Positions 24,326-31,840 of a DNA stretch of 64,000 nucleotides are shown here, piece after piece. The stretch is from positions 1-64,000 of IMG/VR virus record IMGVR_UViG_3300047310_000431, one strand, 5' to 3'. The notes beneath the pieces were generated by a model that was given only the letters and a program-made list of their open reading frames with translations, was not told where the DNA came from and did not search any database. The position numbers were made by a program, and so were the translations under genes. How positions within the stretch are numbered: the first letter of the stretch is position 1; every line of letters begins with the position of its first letter. The stretch is from a virus.

Positions 24326-24528
24326 GGCTTCACCTTGTCCGTCAGTATCAGACGACCCTTGAGGTGAGCCCGCGCCATCAGACGTCCAGTGCCGTGACTC
24401 AGCACGACATAGGAATACGCCGCCTGCCCCGGCTGCTCGGTCGCCAGCACCATGCCATGCTTCTCGAAAAGATTGCTGAGTTCATCGAGAAACTTTGGCA
24501 CATCATGAGTTAGGGGATAGACGGTCAT
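24322..24528 (-). CDS. Hypothetical protein (68 aa)
   Basis: Begins MTVYPLTHDVPKFLDELSNLFEKHG and ends ILTDKVKP. A short alpha/beta pattern (helix, then YSYVVLSHG and GRLILTD strands). The last residues DKVKP are identical to the end of the upstream Lar-like protein, perhaps a trace of local duplication. It overlaps both neighbours by four bases (ATGA). Confidence 0.5.
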   Translation of the reverse strand: MTVYPLTHDVPKFLDELSNLFEKHGMVLATEQPGQAAYSYVVLSHGTGRLMARAHLKGRLILTDKVKP

Positions 24529-25022
24529 GGCTTAACCTTGTCGATAGCTGCTTGGGCGCGGGCTGCCAGCAGTTTGTGCAAATCGTTAACGAAGGATGTC
24601 GTCTCGGCATCAGCCGCGACCGTGACTGGCTTGCAGATGTCATGGAGCGCTTCCAGCAGGATGCGGATGGTGGCGTCGGCCTCGCGCTGGTTCCATGCAG
24701 CGATGGCTTCACGTTGACCCGTCTTCACGGGTCCATCGGCCTTGCAATTGTTGCACGTCAGATAGTTTCCGTCCGGAAGTGTCTCGCTGTCGCCCAAAGA
24801 GATATTGAAACTGAGACAGAACGGACAGGGATGAAAGGGATGGGGCCGCCGGTTCCATGCAGCGATGATTGTGGAGCGCTGGTTGCTGGTGACAGAGGTC
24901 GCCCAGCAACTCTCGCATTGCACTCGCAATAACTGTGTGTGGACGTTGGGCGAAATCTTCAGAGCATCGCTACCGCAGAATGGGCACAGCAACAGCGTGT
25001 CCTGTTTTGACGCTGTGGTCAT
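24525..25022 (-). CDS. Lar-like restriction-alleviation protein with two zinc ribbons
   Basis: A 165-aa protein with two copies of the Lar-type ribbon. The first is LLCPFCGSDALKI with VQCESCWATS and IAAWNRR. The second is HPCPFCLSFNISL with LTCNNCKADG and AIAAWNQR. The fixed phrase AWNxR after the second Cys pair is diagnostic of the Lar family, named for the E. coli Rac prophage protein that eases type I restriction and boosts modification. Tandem copies are less common than single. A helical C-terminus follows. It overlaps the methyltransferase-like gene by four bases, so the pair may act together against host restriction. Confidence 0.75.
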   Translation of the reverse strand: MTTASKQDTLLLCPFCGSDALKISPNVHTQLLRVQCESCWATSVTSNQRSTIIAAWNRRPHPFHPCPFCLSFNISLGDSETLPDGNYLTCNNCKADGPVKTGQREAIAAWNQREADATIRILLEALHDICKPVTVAADAETTSFVNDLHKLLAARAQAAIDKVKP

Positions 25023-25936
25023 CTCACTCTCACGATCTGAGTTGCGTTAACGACTCGGTGCCCGAACACAAACCATGCGAAGTCGACCGCGCCGCTGTGG
25101 CCTTGGTCGGGCACGCCGGGCGGCAGCATCTTGAGTCGTCCGCAGATGATGATCTTGTGCAGATGCTTCAACAGGTCGGCGCGCTTTTGGGCGGCGATCC
25201 ACGTCAGCCGCAACAGCACACACACCTTGCCATCGCTCGGGATGATCTTGAGCGCGTGGCGCACATGATCGTCGCTCTGGTCGAATGGAGGATTCATAAT
25301 TATGCTGTCGGTCGTTCCAAGACATCCTATGAAGTCATATCCATACTTGACTTGGGTGCGCATACCGTCAATCGGCACATAGACAAACTTGTCGCTGCCA
25401 TGCGCCCGCTGACCGGCATGGATCAGCGCCTTGACGATCTTGCCGCGCCCGCAACTCGGGTCCCACATCACGCCGGTCAGCGTCACGTTGCTCAGTAGAT
25501 GATCGACCGCCTCGTCAGGCGTCTCGTAGTTGTCACGCTCGTCGCGCTCGTTGTCCATCAGACCGTACTGGCCTGCCGCACGACGTGCGCGCCTCCTGAG
25601 AATGTTAACACCGTCATCGAGCGCCCTCCGCAGATGATTGGTGACAAGACGTCCTTGGTCGCGCTTGGGTTGGTTCTTAACCTGTATCTTTATGCCGCGC
25701 CGCTGGACCTCGGCCCTGAGCAAACGCAGTTCATCTTCAAGCGATAACTTAGCCGTGTCCGTTCGTCCTGCCGTTCGTGATGCGCGGGCCTGCGAGCGGG
25801 TCGGTGAGGTCGCGCTCTTCCGGCTGGTCGTTGGTGGTGGCGAGTCTTTCGCCGCGCTCTTGGCTGTCTTGCGCTTCACGTCGGGCTGCCTCCATGACAT
25901 CACGTCGCCGGGCAGTATCACTATCCTGTCGCTCAC
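25019..25936 (-). CDS. Adenine DNA methyltransferase-like protein
   Basis: The catalytic part starts near ERDNYETPDEAVDHLL. It has motif I DPSCGRGK (159-166 from the longest start) for S-adenosylmethionine binding and motif IV NPPF (215-218), typical of N6-adenine methyltransferases. The start is uncertain: the longest frame overlaps the upstream gene by ~190 bases with a basic low-complexity stretch, while an ATG at 25558 would leave only the domain (179 aa). The 25559-25748 stretch (LSLEDELRLLRAEVQRRG) looks coding, so a start upstream is favoured. Paired with a Lar-like gene, it may protect phage DNA or mark it. The target sequence cannot be read. Confidence 0.7.
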   Translation of the reverse strand: MSDRIVILPGDVMSWRQPDVKRKTAKSAAKDSPPPTTSRKSATSPTRSQARASRTAGRTDTAKLSLEDELRLLRAEVQRRGIKIQVKNQPKRDQGRLVTNHLRRALDDGVNILRRRARRAAGQYGLMDNERDERDNYETPDEAVDHLLSNVTLTGVMWDPSCGRGKIVKALIHAGQRAHGSDKFVYVPIDGMRTQVKYGYDFIGCLGTTDSIIMNPPFDQSDDHVRHALKIIPSDGKVCVLLRLTWIAAQKRADLLKHLHKIIICGRLKMLPPGVPDQGHSGAVDFAWFVFGHRVVNATQIVRVR

Positions 25937-26423
25937 TGTCCAGCACAGTCTCTGGCGTGATGTCGACGAAGTCCTCGCCGCCTTCGAGTCGTGCGTTGAC
26001 CAAGCCGGTCACCACCGCCTCAATCACAGATTGAATATCTCCTCTGCGGCGTTCGTCCTCGGGATCGACGTCATCCTTGCGGTGGCCAACCTTGCCCTCG
26101 ATCCGGTCGGCCACCTGCGACCATGCCTGCATGTCGCCGCGCAGGCCCTTGAGCACCGCGGCCTCGGCCCACGCGATGACCGCCGGGAGGGCGCGCCGCT
26201 CGGTCACGCCTTCGTCTCCGACAGGGACAGTTTCGGCGAACGACTCGGCGCGCACTTCCAGTTCCTCGACCGGCCGCATCAGCGCCAGCCAGAGGGCAAC
26301 TTTGACCGGGTGCCGCATCCCCACCAGCGCCCGCCAGTCGCGGTCGGCCAGCCGCAGGCCGGGGACTGCATCAAGCGTGCTAATAGCGGTCAGATCGGAG
26401 GTGTTTGGGGGCCGCGCAGGCAT
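25749..26423 (-). CDS. Possible terminase small subunit (224 aa)
   Basis: Begins MPARPPNTSDLTAIST. Residues ~80-115 (AVIAWAEAAVLKGLRGDMQAW, DRIEGKVGHR) carry the GD-x2-A-x4-DRIEGK phrase common to small terminase-type and DUF5681-like phage proteins that bind DNA for packaging. The C-terminal third is acidic and low-complexity. The order small terminase, unrelated genes, large terminase in one direction is acceptable, though 3.5 kb separates them. An AAGG precedes the ATG; a TTG one residue earlier is less likely. Confidence 0.5.
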   Translation of the reverse strand: MPARPPNTSDLTAISTLDAVPGLRLADRDWRALVGMRHPVKVALWLALMRPVEELEVRAESFAETVPVGDEGVTERRALPAVIAWAEAAVLKGLRGDMQAWSQVADRIEGKVGHRKDDVDPEDERRRGDIQSVIEAVVTGLVNARLEGGEDFVDITPETVLDSERQDSDTARRRDVMEAARREAQDSQERGERLATTNDQPEERDLTDPLAGPRITNGRTNGHG

Positions 26424-26670
26424 CAAAACCGCCTTGTACTACGGGTGCTACACCCCCCTCCTAACACTTTTCTCACCGTATATAATATTCACGTTTACTA
26501 CCCCCCAAAAACGCATCTCGCGTACGTTACCCAGACACTAGGTGTAATAGGTGTAGTACCGTAAACACCGTTGATTTTATTAGATAATTTCATGCTACGC
26601 TTATGCTACGGTACTACGCCTCCCGGCACCAAACTGGCGGTATATCTTCACTGTACGTGATGATACTGCG
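26424..26670. other. AT-rich noncoding region with GTACTAC repeats, origin candidate
   Basis: No gene is seen. The core is AT-rich in a GC-rich genome (near 26471-26500 and 26571-26605). The 7-mer GTACTAC occurs at 26436, 26611 and 26720 and in reverse at 26553, mostly next to C-runs or GGTGTA copies. The region sits directly downstream of the VapE-like helicase and primase-polymerase genes. A minus-strand TATTAT within it could serve the gene at 26423. Repeats plus an AT-rich stretch near replication genes fit an origin or operator cluster, unproven. Confidence 0.42.
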
Positions 26671-26709
26671 TCAAAACGGCGTTATATCTTCACTGTACGT
26701 GATGATACT
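26641..26709. repeat. 27-bp direct repeat at the end of the VapE-like gene
   Basis: Identical 27-bp copies at 26641-26667 and 26683-26709. The second encodes the protein's C-terminal SIITYSEDI; the first lies just past the stop codon. It looks like a duplicated gene end, perhaps from a tandem duplication that shortened or lengthened the protein. Confidence 0.85.
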
Positions 26710-28344
26710 CAGCCCATTTGTACTACGCACCCCCTCTCTGGCTACGGGGTCGACCGGCACCCAGCAGCGCAGCGCTTTGTGGACCCCGTTGCGCCGGTAG
26801 CTGGTCACCGTCGAACGCCAGCCCAGCCGGGTGAGGGCCTGCGTGATGGAGTACTGGTGGCGCTCCGCCTGATCGTGCGGGATGCGCAGCCACTGCACCG
26901 CCACCCGGAGCGGCGTCACCACATTGCCCCAGCGCTGCGGGCTGGTGAAATTGCCCAGCGTCGGATCGGGCGGCTCGATGGCCGGGCTGCTCACCGAGCC
27001 GTCATACAGGCCCGCTCCGAGCAGATGCTCGCGGATGGTCTCCTCATACATCGAGACCTGCTGGTGCCTCTCCACGGCCTGCGCATGAGCCGCGGCGGGC
27101 ACTTCCCACCACGTCGCGCCATCCTCGTAGAGGCTCAACCCCTCGGCGATCAGTTGATCGCGGTGGGTGCGCAGCCAGTCGACATTGATCACGCCGCAGG
27201 TCACCGGCCAGAAGCGGCGGCCCCCGGTCTCATCGCGCAGCCACGCCCGCTGGTTGCCGGTTCCTGTCGGAACGAATCTCCGCTTGTGATGCTTGCTGGT
27301 GCGGCCGTACGGCACCCTGAACTTGTCGGAGGCGCACGACAGCGCCTGCTTGACCTTGGCCATGTCGACGCGCGTCGAAACGATGGACGCCAGTTCAGCG
27401 ATCTCGCCCAGCCACACGCCCTGAATCTGCAGATAGAAATCCTTGTTGGCCGGGTTCTCGCTGATTTCGGCGAAGAACGGTCCGCCCAGTATCTGCATGG
27501 CGGTCGACTTGAGCGTGCCCTGCGCGCCCAAGAACACCGGCATGGTGTCCATCTTGCAGCCTGCCCTGAGCGCGCGTGCCGTCATGCTGACGACCATGTT
27601 GCGGCCGACTGCCTCAAGGTATTCCAGCGTCTGGCCCTGTTCGTCGTCGACCACGGCACCGAAGCCAATCGTCATCATGTCCTTGAGTCGTTCTACCCTG
27701 TCCCACTGCGGCACGCCCTTGACGTGGTCGACCAGCACGTCGCGGCAGTCCAGTTCAGCGACATAGAACACCGCCTGCTCGACGGTGCGCATATGCACGT
27801 TGCCCAGTACCTCGATGTTGAGCGCCATCATCCACATCATGATCTTGCGCATCACCGCGTCGTCGACATCGTAGGCCTCGACCACGTCCTCGCTGCGGTC
27901 GCACTTCCAGTCGGTCCTGATCTGATTCAAGAACGTATCGAACCACAGGCGGCCCCGGCGCTGGCGCAACAGCAATCCGACGCACACGAACAGCGGCGAT
28001 TCGCTTTGCAGCATCTCGTCGATGTTGGTCACCGCCGCCATCGCGCCGGGCTCGCGTGCGGCGCGCCGCAGCTTCCTGATCAGCGCCTTTTTCAAATCGC
28101 CGAGGAAGCCGCGCGTGTCGGTCCATGACAGCAGGTTAAGGCCATCGGGATTGTCGCGATGCACGACCTTGACCATGCTGACGAACGAATTGACGGACTC
28201 TTCCGAGCCCAGCCGCGCCGCCAGCGCGGCGACCTTGGGCAGGATGGTGCCGTAGATCGTCATCTCGGCATCGGCCAGATAGTCGCGCGCCAGTGCGCGC
28301 AGTTCCTCGGTCCGGGTCGGACCGGCCTCCGACGGATCAGGCAT
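26671..28344 (-). CDS. VapE-like SF3/primase-associated helicase
   Basis: A 557-aa protein; start MPDPSEAGP chosen just after the stop of the upstream gene. The C-terminal half matches the virulence-associated E (VapE) ATPase family: Walker A GAQGTLKS (273-280), Walker B WLGEIAEL (311-318), and the arginine-finger region GTGNQRAWLRDETGGRRF (~361-378). Such proteins act as replicative helicases beside phage primases. The N-terminal ~250 residues are helical and probably adaptor. Two genes upstream lies a primase-polymerase-like gene, so the two likely start phage DNA synthesis together. Confidence 0.8.
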   Translation of the reverse strand: MPDPSEAGPTRTEELRALARDYLADAEMTIYGTILPKVAALAARLGSEESVNSFVSMVKVVHRDNPDGLNLLSWTDTRGFLGDLKKALIRKLRRAAREPGAMAAVTNIDEMLQSESPLFVCVGLLLRQRRGRLWFDTFLNQIRTDWKCDRSEDVVEAYDVDDAVMRKIMMWMMALNIEVLGNVHMRTVEQAVFYVAELDCRDVLVDHVKGVPQWDRVERLKDMMTIGFGAVVDDEQGQTLEYLEAVGRNMVVSMTARALRAGCKMDTMPVFLGAQGTLKSTAMQILGGPFFAEISENPANKDFYLQIQGVWLGEIAELASIVSTRVDMAKVKQALSCASDKFRVPYGRTSKHHKRRFVPTGTGNQRAWLRDETGGRRFWPVTCGVINVDWLRTHRDQLIAEGLSLYEDGATWWEVPAAAHAQAVERHQQVSMYEETIREHLLGAGLYDGSVSSPAIEPPDPTLGNFTSPQRWGNVVTPLRVAVQWLRIPHDQAERHQYSITQALTRLGWRSTVTSYRRNGVHKALRCWVPVDPVAREGVRSTNGLSIITYSEDITPF

Positions 28345-28346
28345 CG

Positions 28347-28847
28347 CTAGGCCCGGCCCGCGGGATGCATGACGCGGGCGGCCAGCGTCGGGTCCATGGA
28401 GTACCCCGGCTTGTCGTAGTCCTTGACAAGCCGTGCCTTCAGGATCGGCAACGGGTCTTTCCCGCCCCACGGCACGCAGTCGTTGCACACCGCGATGATG
28501 GCGTCGTACGGCTCGGGCACATAGGCCTTGGCCTGCCTGAAGCGGCGCGGGTCGGCCTTGGGGTTGGGGATCAGTTGCCTGTTGTACAGCGCCACGGCGG
28601 GCCGGGAGTTCGGATCAAATTGCTTCTCGCAGCAGAAGCACACCGGGCTCTTGCGGCCACCCTTCACGACCTTGCTGGTGAACTCCATAAGCTGCGGCAT
28701 GTAATCGACGACCAGCGGGCCTTCGATCATGGTGATGTTGAACACGAAGATATAGGCCCCCTCGTCGGGTGCCGAGTCGTCGGGGAAATTGACGATCTTG
28801 GGCATCTCGCCCTTGGCCTTGGCGGCGCGTCGTTGCTCTCGGTTCAT
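28347..28847 (-). CDS. Zinc-motif protein between helicase and primase genes (166 aa)
   Basis: Begins MNREQRRAAKAKGEMPKIVNF. A basic N-terminus is followed by strands (YIFVFNITMIEGPLVVDYM) and two Cys pairs, CFCCEKQFD (residues ~70) and CNDCVPWGG (~120), which could form one zinc site. The C-terminus ends RVMHPAGRA. It sits between the VapE-like and primase-like genes in the same operon, suggesting a replication accessory role, but no family is recognised. Confidence 0.55.
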   Translation of the reverse strand: MNREQRRAAKAKGEMPKIVNFPDDSAPDEGAYIFVFNITMIEGPLVVDYMPQLMEFTSKVVKGGRKSPVCFCCEKQFDPNSRPAVALYNRQLIPNPKADPRRFRQAKAYVPEPYDAIIAVCNDCVPWGGKDPLPILKARLVKDYDKPGYSMDPTLAARVMHPAGRA

Positions 28848-28860
28848 GCAGTCCTCCCTC

Positions 28861-29847
28861 TCAATATGTCATGTAGCGTGGTCGTGCGCGTGGCCTGCGC
28901 GGTTGCATCCGCTTCCAGCGCTCGCGCCGGAGAAGCCTGCGCCAGTGCTGGCGCAGGTCGTAGTCGCGCTCGACATTCTCGATGTGCCCGACCGCCCATT
29001 CCCGGAGATAGTCAAATTCACGATTGACCGCGTCGGCGTTGTCGATGTCGTGGATGCTGGCCAGCATCATGCCCATCATGCGCGTCATCGCCTCGAAGCG
29101 GGTGATGTCGGTCTCGCCGTGATTGATCCGGCGGGCCGGGAGTTCGTCCATCGGCACCACGCGGGAAAAGCCAAGAAGATTGGGTTGTTCTTCCGAGTCG
29201 TTCGCCGGACCCTGACCCTGCTCGGTACGCGCGCCGCCCAGCCGCTGCTCGGCGTCTTCGACCGCCAGCAGGCTGTCGGTCTGGTAGGCAATCGTCACCG
29301 GCATCGGCGCGCCCTTGCGGTGGACGCTGCCCGCTATCCTGATCGGCTGGTGAGGGCTCTGGAACGAGCCGTCGGCCTGCACATGATCGGCGGCGGCACG
29401 ACGCAGCCGCGCCACCCGCGGTGCCGCGCAGTCGCCGCTGAGTCGCCAGAACAGATGCGTCTTGGGCTGACCGTCGAGCAGGCCGCCGGAGTGGACGGCC
29501 AGTGCGGGCGATCCCAAGAGTTCGATCAGCCTGATGCACTTGCCTGCGATATCACCGGTATCGAAATCGACACACAGGGTCGGCAGGCTGACGACATCGG
29601 CGGCACCCGCCGCGCGCCCGCGTACAAACCCCGGTACGCAATACGCCGCCAGTCCGCGCTGGTCGCAGATTCTGGCGAAATCGACCACGCCCTCGATCCA
29701 GTTGGCATGGAACGGGTTGATCCACGGCGTGTAGGGCACGCCGTCTTTGCCGCGCTCGGCGTAACCACGAAGGGCAATCAGGCTGCCAAGTGGCGGATTT
29801 TCAAAGACAATTTGGCAATATTGCCGAATAGCGACAGGATTAAGCAC
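28861..29847 (-). CDS. Primase-polymerase-like protein (archaeo-eukaryotic type)
   Basis: A 328-aa protein with a GTG start and AGGAG seven bases before it. The motifs follow the pattern of phage RepB-like/prim-pol AEP primases: acidic VDFDTGD (residues 93-99), then HSGGLLDGQPKTHLFWRLSG (~119-138) with the conserved small-residue/His motif, and PIRIAGSVHRKGAP (~168-181). It would make RNA or DNA primers. It heads the leftward operon that includes the VapE-like helicase. A perfect hairpin lies just before its ribosome binding site. Assignment rests on motif order and neighbourhood. Confidence 0.68.
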   Translation of the reverse strand: MLNPVAIRQYCQIVFENPPLGSLIALRGYAERGKDGVPYTPWINPFHANWIEGVVDFARICDQRGLAAYCVPGFVRGRAAGAADVVSLPTLCVDFDTGDIAGKCIRLIELLGSPALAVHSGGLLDGQPKTHLFWRLSGDCAAPRVARLRRAAADHVQADGSFQSPHQPIRIAGSVHRKGAPMPVTIAYQTDSLLAVEDAEQRLGGARTEQGQGPANDSEEQPNLLGFSRVVPMDELPARRINHGETDITRFEAMTRMMGMMLASIHDIDNADAVNREFDYLREWAVGHIENVERDYDLRQHWRRLLRRERWKRMQPRRPRARPRYMTY

Positions 29848-29863
29848 CGGGCAGACTCCTAGA

Positions 29864-29880
29864 CCGGCAAAAAATGCCGG
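29864..29880 (-). promoter_or_regulatory. Leader hairpin before the primase gene
   Basis: CCGGCA (29864-29869) and TGCCGG (29875-29880) pair perfectly with a five-base loop, a few bases upstream of the AGGAG of the primase-like gene on the minus strand. It may be a small terminator/attenuator or a translation control element. Confidence 0.45.
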
Positions 29881-29900
29881 TTGAACAGTGACTCAAACAC

Positions 29901-29928
29901 CGCTAGGTCTGTCCTAGCGTTTCTTGTT
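29901..29928 (+). terminator. Rightward terminator in the central control region
   Basis: CGCTAGG (29901-29907) and CCTAGCG (29913-29919) pair with a TCTGT loop and are followed by TTTCTTGTT on the plus strand, the form of an intrinsic terminator. It would stop stray rightward transcripts from beyond the primase operon before the first rightward promoter module. Confidence 0.6.
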
Positions 29929-29986
29929 CGCACTCGGAACGTACGCCCAATGCCAACGCCCCCGCAATGGCAAAAGGCAAAACGGG

Positions 29987-30018
29987 GAGGCTCGGTGGCT
30001 TGAAATCCACCGGGCCTC
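29987..30018. other. 12-bp stem hairpin in the central control region
   Basis: GAGGCTCGGTGG and CCACCGGGCCTC form a 12-bp stem (one G-T pair) with loop CTTGAAAT, about 55 bases before the first rightward promoter module. No T-run follows on the plus strand; on the minus strand CCCCGTTTTGCC follows, so it may end leftward transcripts. The rest of 29848-30070 shows no gene. Confidence 0.5.
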
Positions 30019-30070
30019 AACTGTTTGTGGGGCACACACCGATGGACCACCACGGACAGTACATCAATAA

Positions 30071-30151
30071 TCCTGTCGATTGTTGTTGACGTCCCATAGA
30101 GTTCCATGAGATAACATTTTCCTCGGGCGACAGAGCCCGCAACCCAAGGAG
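30071..30151 (+). promoter_or_regulatory. Rightward promoter-leader module 1
   Basis: TCCTGTCGATT box (30071-30081), TTGACG (30086-30091), 18-base spacer, GATAAC (30110-30115), leader hairpin CGGGC/GCCCG (30124-30139), then AAGGAG (30146-30151) before the ATG at 30161. It matches module 2 over ~80 bases. It probably starts early expression of the small plus-strand genes. Confidence 0.8.
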
Positions 30152-30160
30152 AACGATCAC

Positions 30161-30694
30161 ATGGCTACCCCGACCAACCACTTCCACGCCGTCGACCCGC
30201 AGGGCAACGTCCACACCCGCAGCACCAAGCGCACCTACAGCCACACCGTGGTTGTCCTCCTCGGCGACGCCTACGCCGCCAAGCGTCTGGCCGACCGCCT
30301 CGCCTACACCGTCAAGCAGGCCCCGGAGGACTACGCCTTCCACACCTCGATGGTCGACCGTAGCTGGCACTACGTCGGCGGCAAGGTGGGCGGCACGCTG
30401 CGCTACCCGACGATCACCGACGAGGCGAGCATGGCCAAGGAAGCCGCGGAGCACGCCGAGAGACTCGGCGGCCTGACGGTCGAGCAGTACACCGAGCGCG
30501 CACTGGCGGAGGTCCGTGCCGACCACGCCGCCGACGTCGCCAAGGGCGAGTACAGCAAGTTCTTCAACGTCGGCTGGTGCAGCCGCCTCGACCTCGCCCG
30601 CAAGCTGGCCGACGGCGGCCACCGCTTCACCAACCCGGAGAAGGTGGTGATCCTCGAAGCGGTGCGCGGCAAGCCCGACAAGGCGGTGCGCTAA
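30161..30694 (+). CDS. Hypothetical early protein (177 aa)
   Basis: Begins MATPTNHFHAVDPQGNVHTRSTKRTYSH. The start segment VDPQGNVHTRSTKRTYSHTVVV looks like a small beta-hairpin found in several phage early proteins; the middle is helical (MAKEAAEHAERLGGL) and the end reads GHRFTNPEKVVILEAV. First gene behind promoter module 1, with an excellent AAGGAG ribosome binding site, so it is likely abundant early in infection. GC-rich codon use matches its neighbours. No family named. Confidence 0.6.
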   Translation: MATPTNHFHAVDPQGNVHTRSTKRTYSHTVVVLLGDAYAAKRLADRLAYTVKQAPEDYAFHTSMVDRSWHYVGGKVGGTLRYPTITDEASMAKEAAEHAERLGGLTVEQYTERALAEVRADHAADVAKGEYSKFFNVGWCSRLDLARKLADGGHRFTNPEKVVILEAVRGKPDKAVR

Positions 30695-30903
30695 TGGCCA
30701 CTTTCATGGACCTCATCGAGCCGTGGGATGACGACTCGTTCGACATCCCACCCAAGTACTACGTCAGCTACCCCGCGGGCGTGACCGACGACTACGGCCA
30801 GCGCGGCTACTACTTTCGCACCCTGCGCGGGGCCAAGTACATGGCCCGGCGCGCCTTCAAGGCCCGCCCCGGCCACGTCCTCTTCCTGAAGAAGGACTGG
30901 TGA
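30694..30903 (+). CDS. Small hypothetical protein (69 aa)
   Basis: Begins MATFMDLIEPWDDDSFDIPPK. Acidic start, then YYVSYPAGVTDDYGQRGYYF and a basic end ARRAFKARPGHVLFLKKDW. Its ATG overlaps the previous TAA by one base. It is followed by a strong GC hairpin at 30924. Function unknown. Confidence 0.55.
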   Translation: MATFMDLIEPWDDDSFDIPPKYYVSYPAGVTDDYGQRGYYFRTLRGAKYMARRAFKARPGHVLFLKKDW

Positions 30904-30923
30904 AGGCCCGCCCGGCCCCATAC

Positions 30924-30958
30924 AGCCCCGCCCGGCCCTGACAAGCCGGTGCGGGGCT
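30924..30958 (+). terminator. GC-rich hairpin after the second early gene
   Basis: AGCCCCGC and GCGGGGCT (30924-30931 with 30951-30958) plus inner CCGGC with GCCGG and one bulged T form a long stem with an eight-base loop. No T-run follows, so it is more likely an attenuator or RNA-stability hairpin than a full terminator; genes continue 30 bases on. Confidence 0.5.
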
Positions 30959-30989
30959 TCCGGGTGCCACCAACCAAGGAGCACGCACA

Positions 30990-31214
30990 ATGGCCTATAA
31001 AGTCTACCTGATCGTCGAATTGCCGGAGAGCTACGAGGACAAGGACGCCGCCATGGACGCCGCCGTGCAGGCTCTGCAGGACGCGGTGGTCATCGAGACC
31101 GAGCGAGTCGTCAACCCGCACCGCACGATGGTCGCCAAGGTCTACGCCGAGGGCGACCTGCTGGCCGCCAAGCCACACGCCTTCGTGGTCGACATCTGCG
31201 ACGGCTGCATCTGA
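30990..31214 (+). CDS. Small hypothetical protein (74 aa)
   Basis: Begins MAYKVYLIVELPESYEDKDAAM. Ferredoxin-like strand-helix-strand pattern (VYLIVELPES, then AAVQALQDAVVIETERV, TMVAKVYAEGDLL), ending FVVDICDGCI with two cysteines near the end. AAGGAG precedes the ATG. Small proteins of this form are common among phage early genes. Overlaps the next gene by one base (TGATG). Confidence 0.58.
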   Translation: MAYKVYLIVELPESYEDKDAAMDAAVQALQDAVVIETERVVNPHRTMVAKVYAEGDLLAAKPHAFVVDICDGCI

Positions 31215-31345
31215 TGATCACCCTGCGCTACGTCATCAAGGGCCTCCGCTTCCGGCGCACCTACCGCGACAGCCGTGAGGCTGCCGTCCGCATCGACATC
31301 CTGCGCAGGCAGGGTATCGCCGTCACCGTGACGGTGACGGCATGA
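31214..31345 (+). CDS. Tiny MITLRY-family protein (43 aa)
   Basis: MITLRYVIKGLRFRRTYRD, then REAAVRIDILRRQGIAVTVT. It is a paralogue of the N-terminal part of the 85-aa protein at 20409-20666, sharing MITLRY-x3-G-x-R-x-RR and the GIxVxVT end. The basic residues on the first hairpin suggest nucleic-acid or protein binding. Its start and stop overlap both neighbours (TGATG, ATGA). Confidence 0.6.
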   Translation: MITLRYVIKGLRFRRTYRDSREAAVRIDILRRQGIAVTVTVTA

Positions 31346-31536
31346 GCGAACCCCTCGCCTACCTGTTCGACCAGCACGGCTGGGCCCTGCTGAAGAAGGT
31401 CAAGAAGGGCCTGTACGGCGATGGCACGCACCTGACGCCCGACACAAGGCGCGACCTTGCCAACATGCTGGAGGCGGCCATGATGCAGGTCATCCCCATC
31501 GACGAGAAAGGCATATACGTTCAACGTGACACCTGA
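31342..31536 (+). CDS. Small hypothetical protein (64 aa)
   Basis: Begins MSEPLAYLFDQHGWALLKKVKKGLYGD. Two short helices flank an acidic/basic middle (TPDTRRDLANMLEAAMMQVI). Last gene of the module-1 operon; the 174 bases after it (31537-31710) show no gene and lead into an intrinsic terminator. Function unknown. Confidence 0.55.
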   Translation: MSEPLAYLFDQHGWALLKKVKKGLYGDGTHLTPDTRRDLANMLEAAMMQVIPIDEKGIYVQRDT

Positions 31537-31710
31537 GACGCGGGGCTCCGGGTCCATCTCCTTTACGGCGGCAAGGACCGCCCGAAACAGCAAGCCGCTC
31601 CTGCCTAGTGCGCGTTCGCCCCTCGCTTGCACAGGGCGCGCATGTGGTCAAACCCCCGACCCGGCCGGACCTTCCGGAAAGTAGTGGGTGTAAGGCGGCA
31701 TCCGAGAGAC

Positions 31711-31750
31711 CCCGCCCGGTGGTTCCAGCCATCGGGCGGGTTTATTTTTG
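31711..31750 (+). terminator. Strong intrinsic terminator ending the module-1 operon
   Basis: CCCGCCCGGTGG and CCATCGGGCGGG pair over 12 bp (one G-T pair) with loop TTCCAG, followed by TTTATTTTTG. The T-run ends at the base before promoter module 2, so each early operon is insulated. Confidence 0.9.
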
Positions 31751-31831
31751 TCCTGTCGATTTCTGTTGACGTCCCATACGGTTCCATGAGACAAGCTGTT
31801 CCTCGGGCGACACAGCCCGCAACCCAAGGAG
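31751..31831 (+). promoter_or_regulatory. Rightward promoter-leader module 2
   Basis: Same register as module 1: TCCTGTCGATT (31751-31761), TTGACG (31766-31771), 18-base spacer, GACAAG (31790-31795), CGGGC/GCCCG hairpin (31804-31819), AAGGAG (31826-31831), then ATG at 31841. The -10 is weaker than module 1 (C for T). Confidence 0.8.
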
Positions 31832-31840
31832 CGCCACTTC

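Noticed and set aside
26779-28128. Plus-strand frame of 449 aa opposite the VapE-like gene
   Set aside because: The minus strand carries complete ATPase motifs; the antisense frame is an artefact of high third-position GC.
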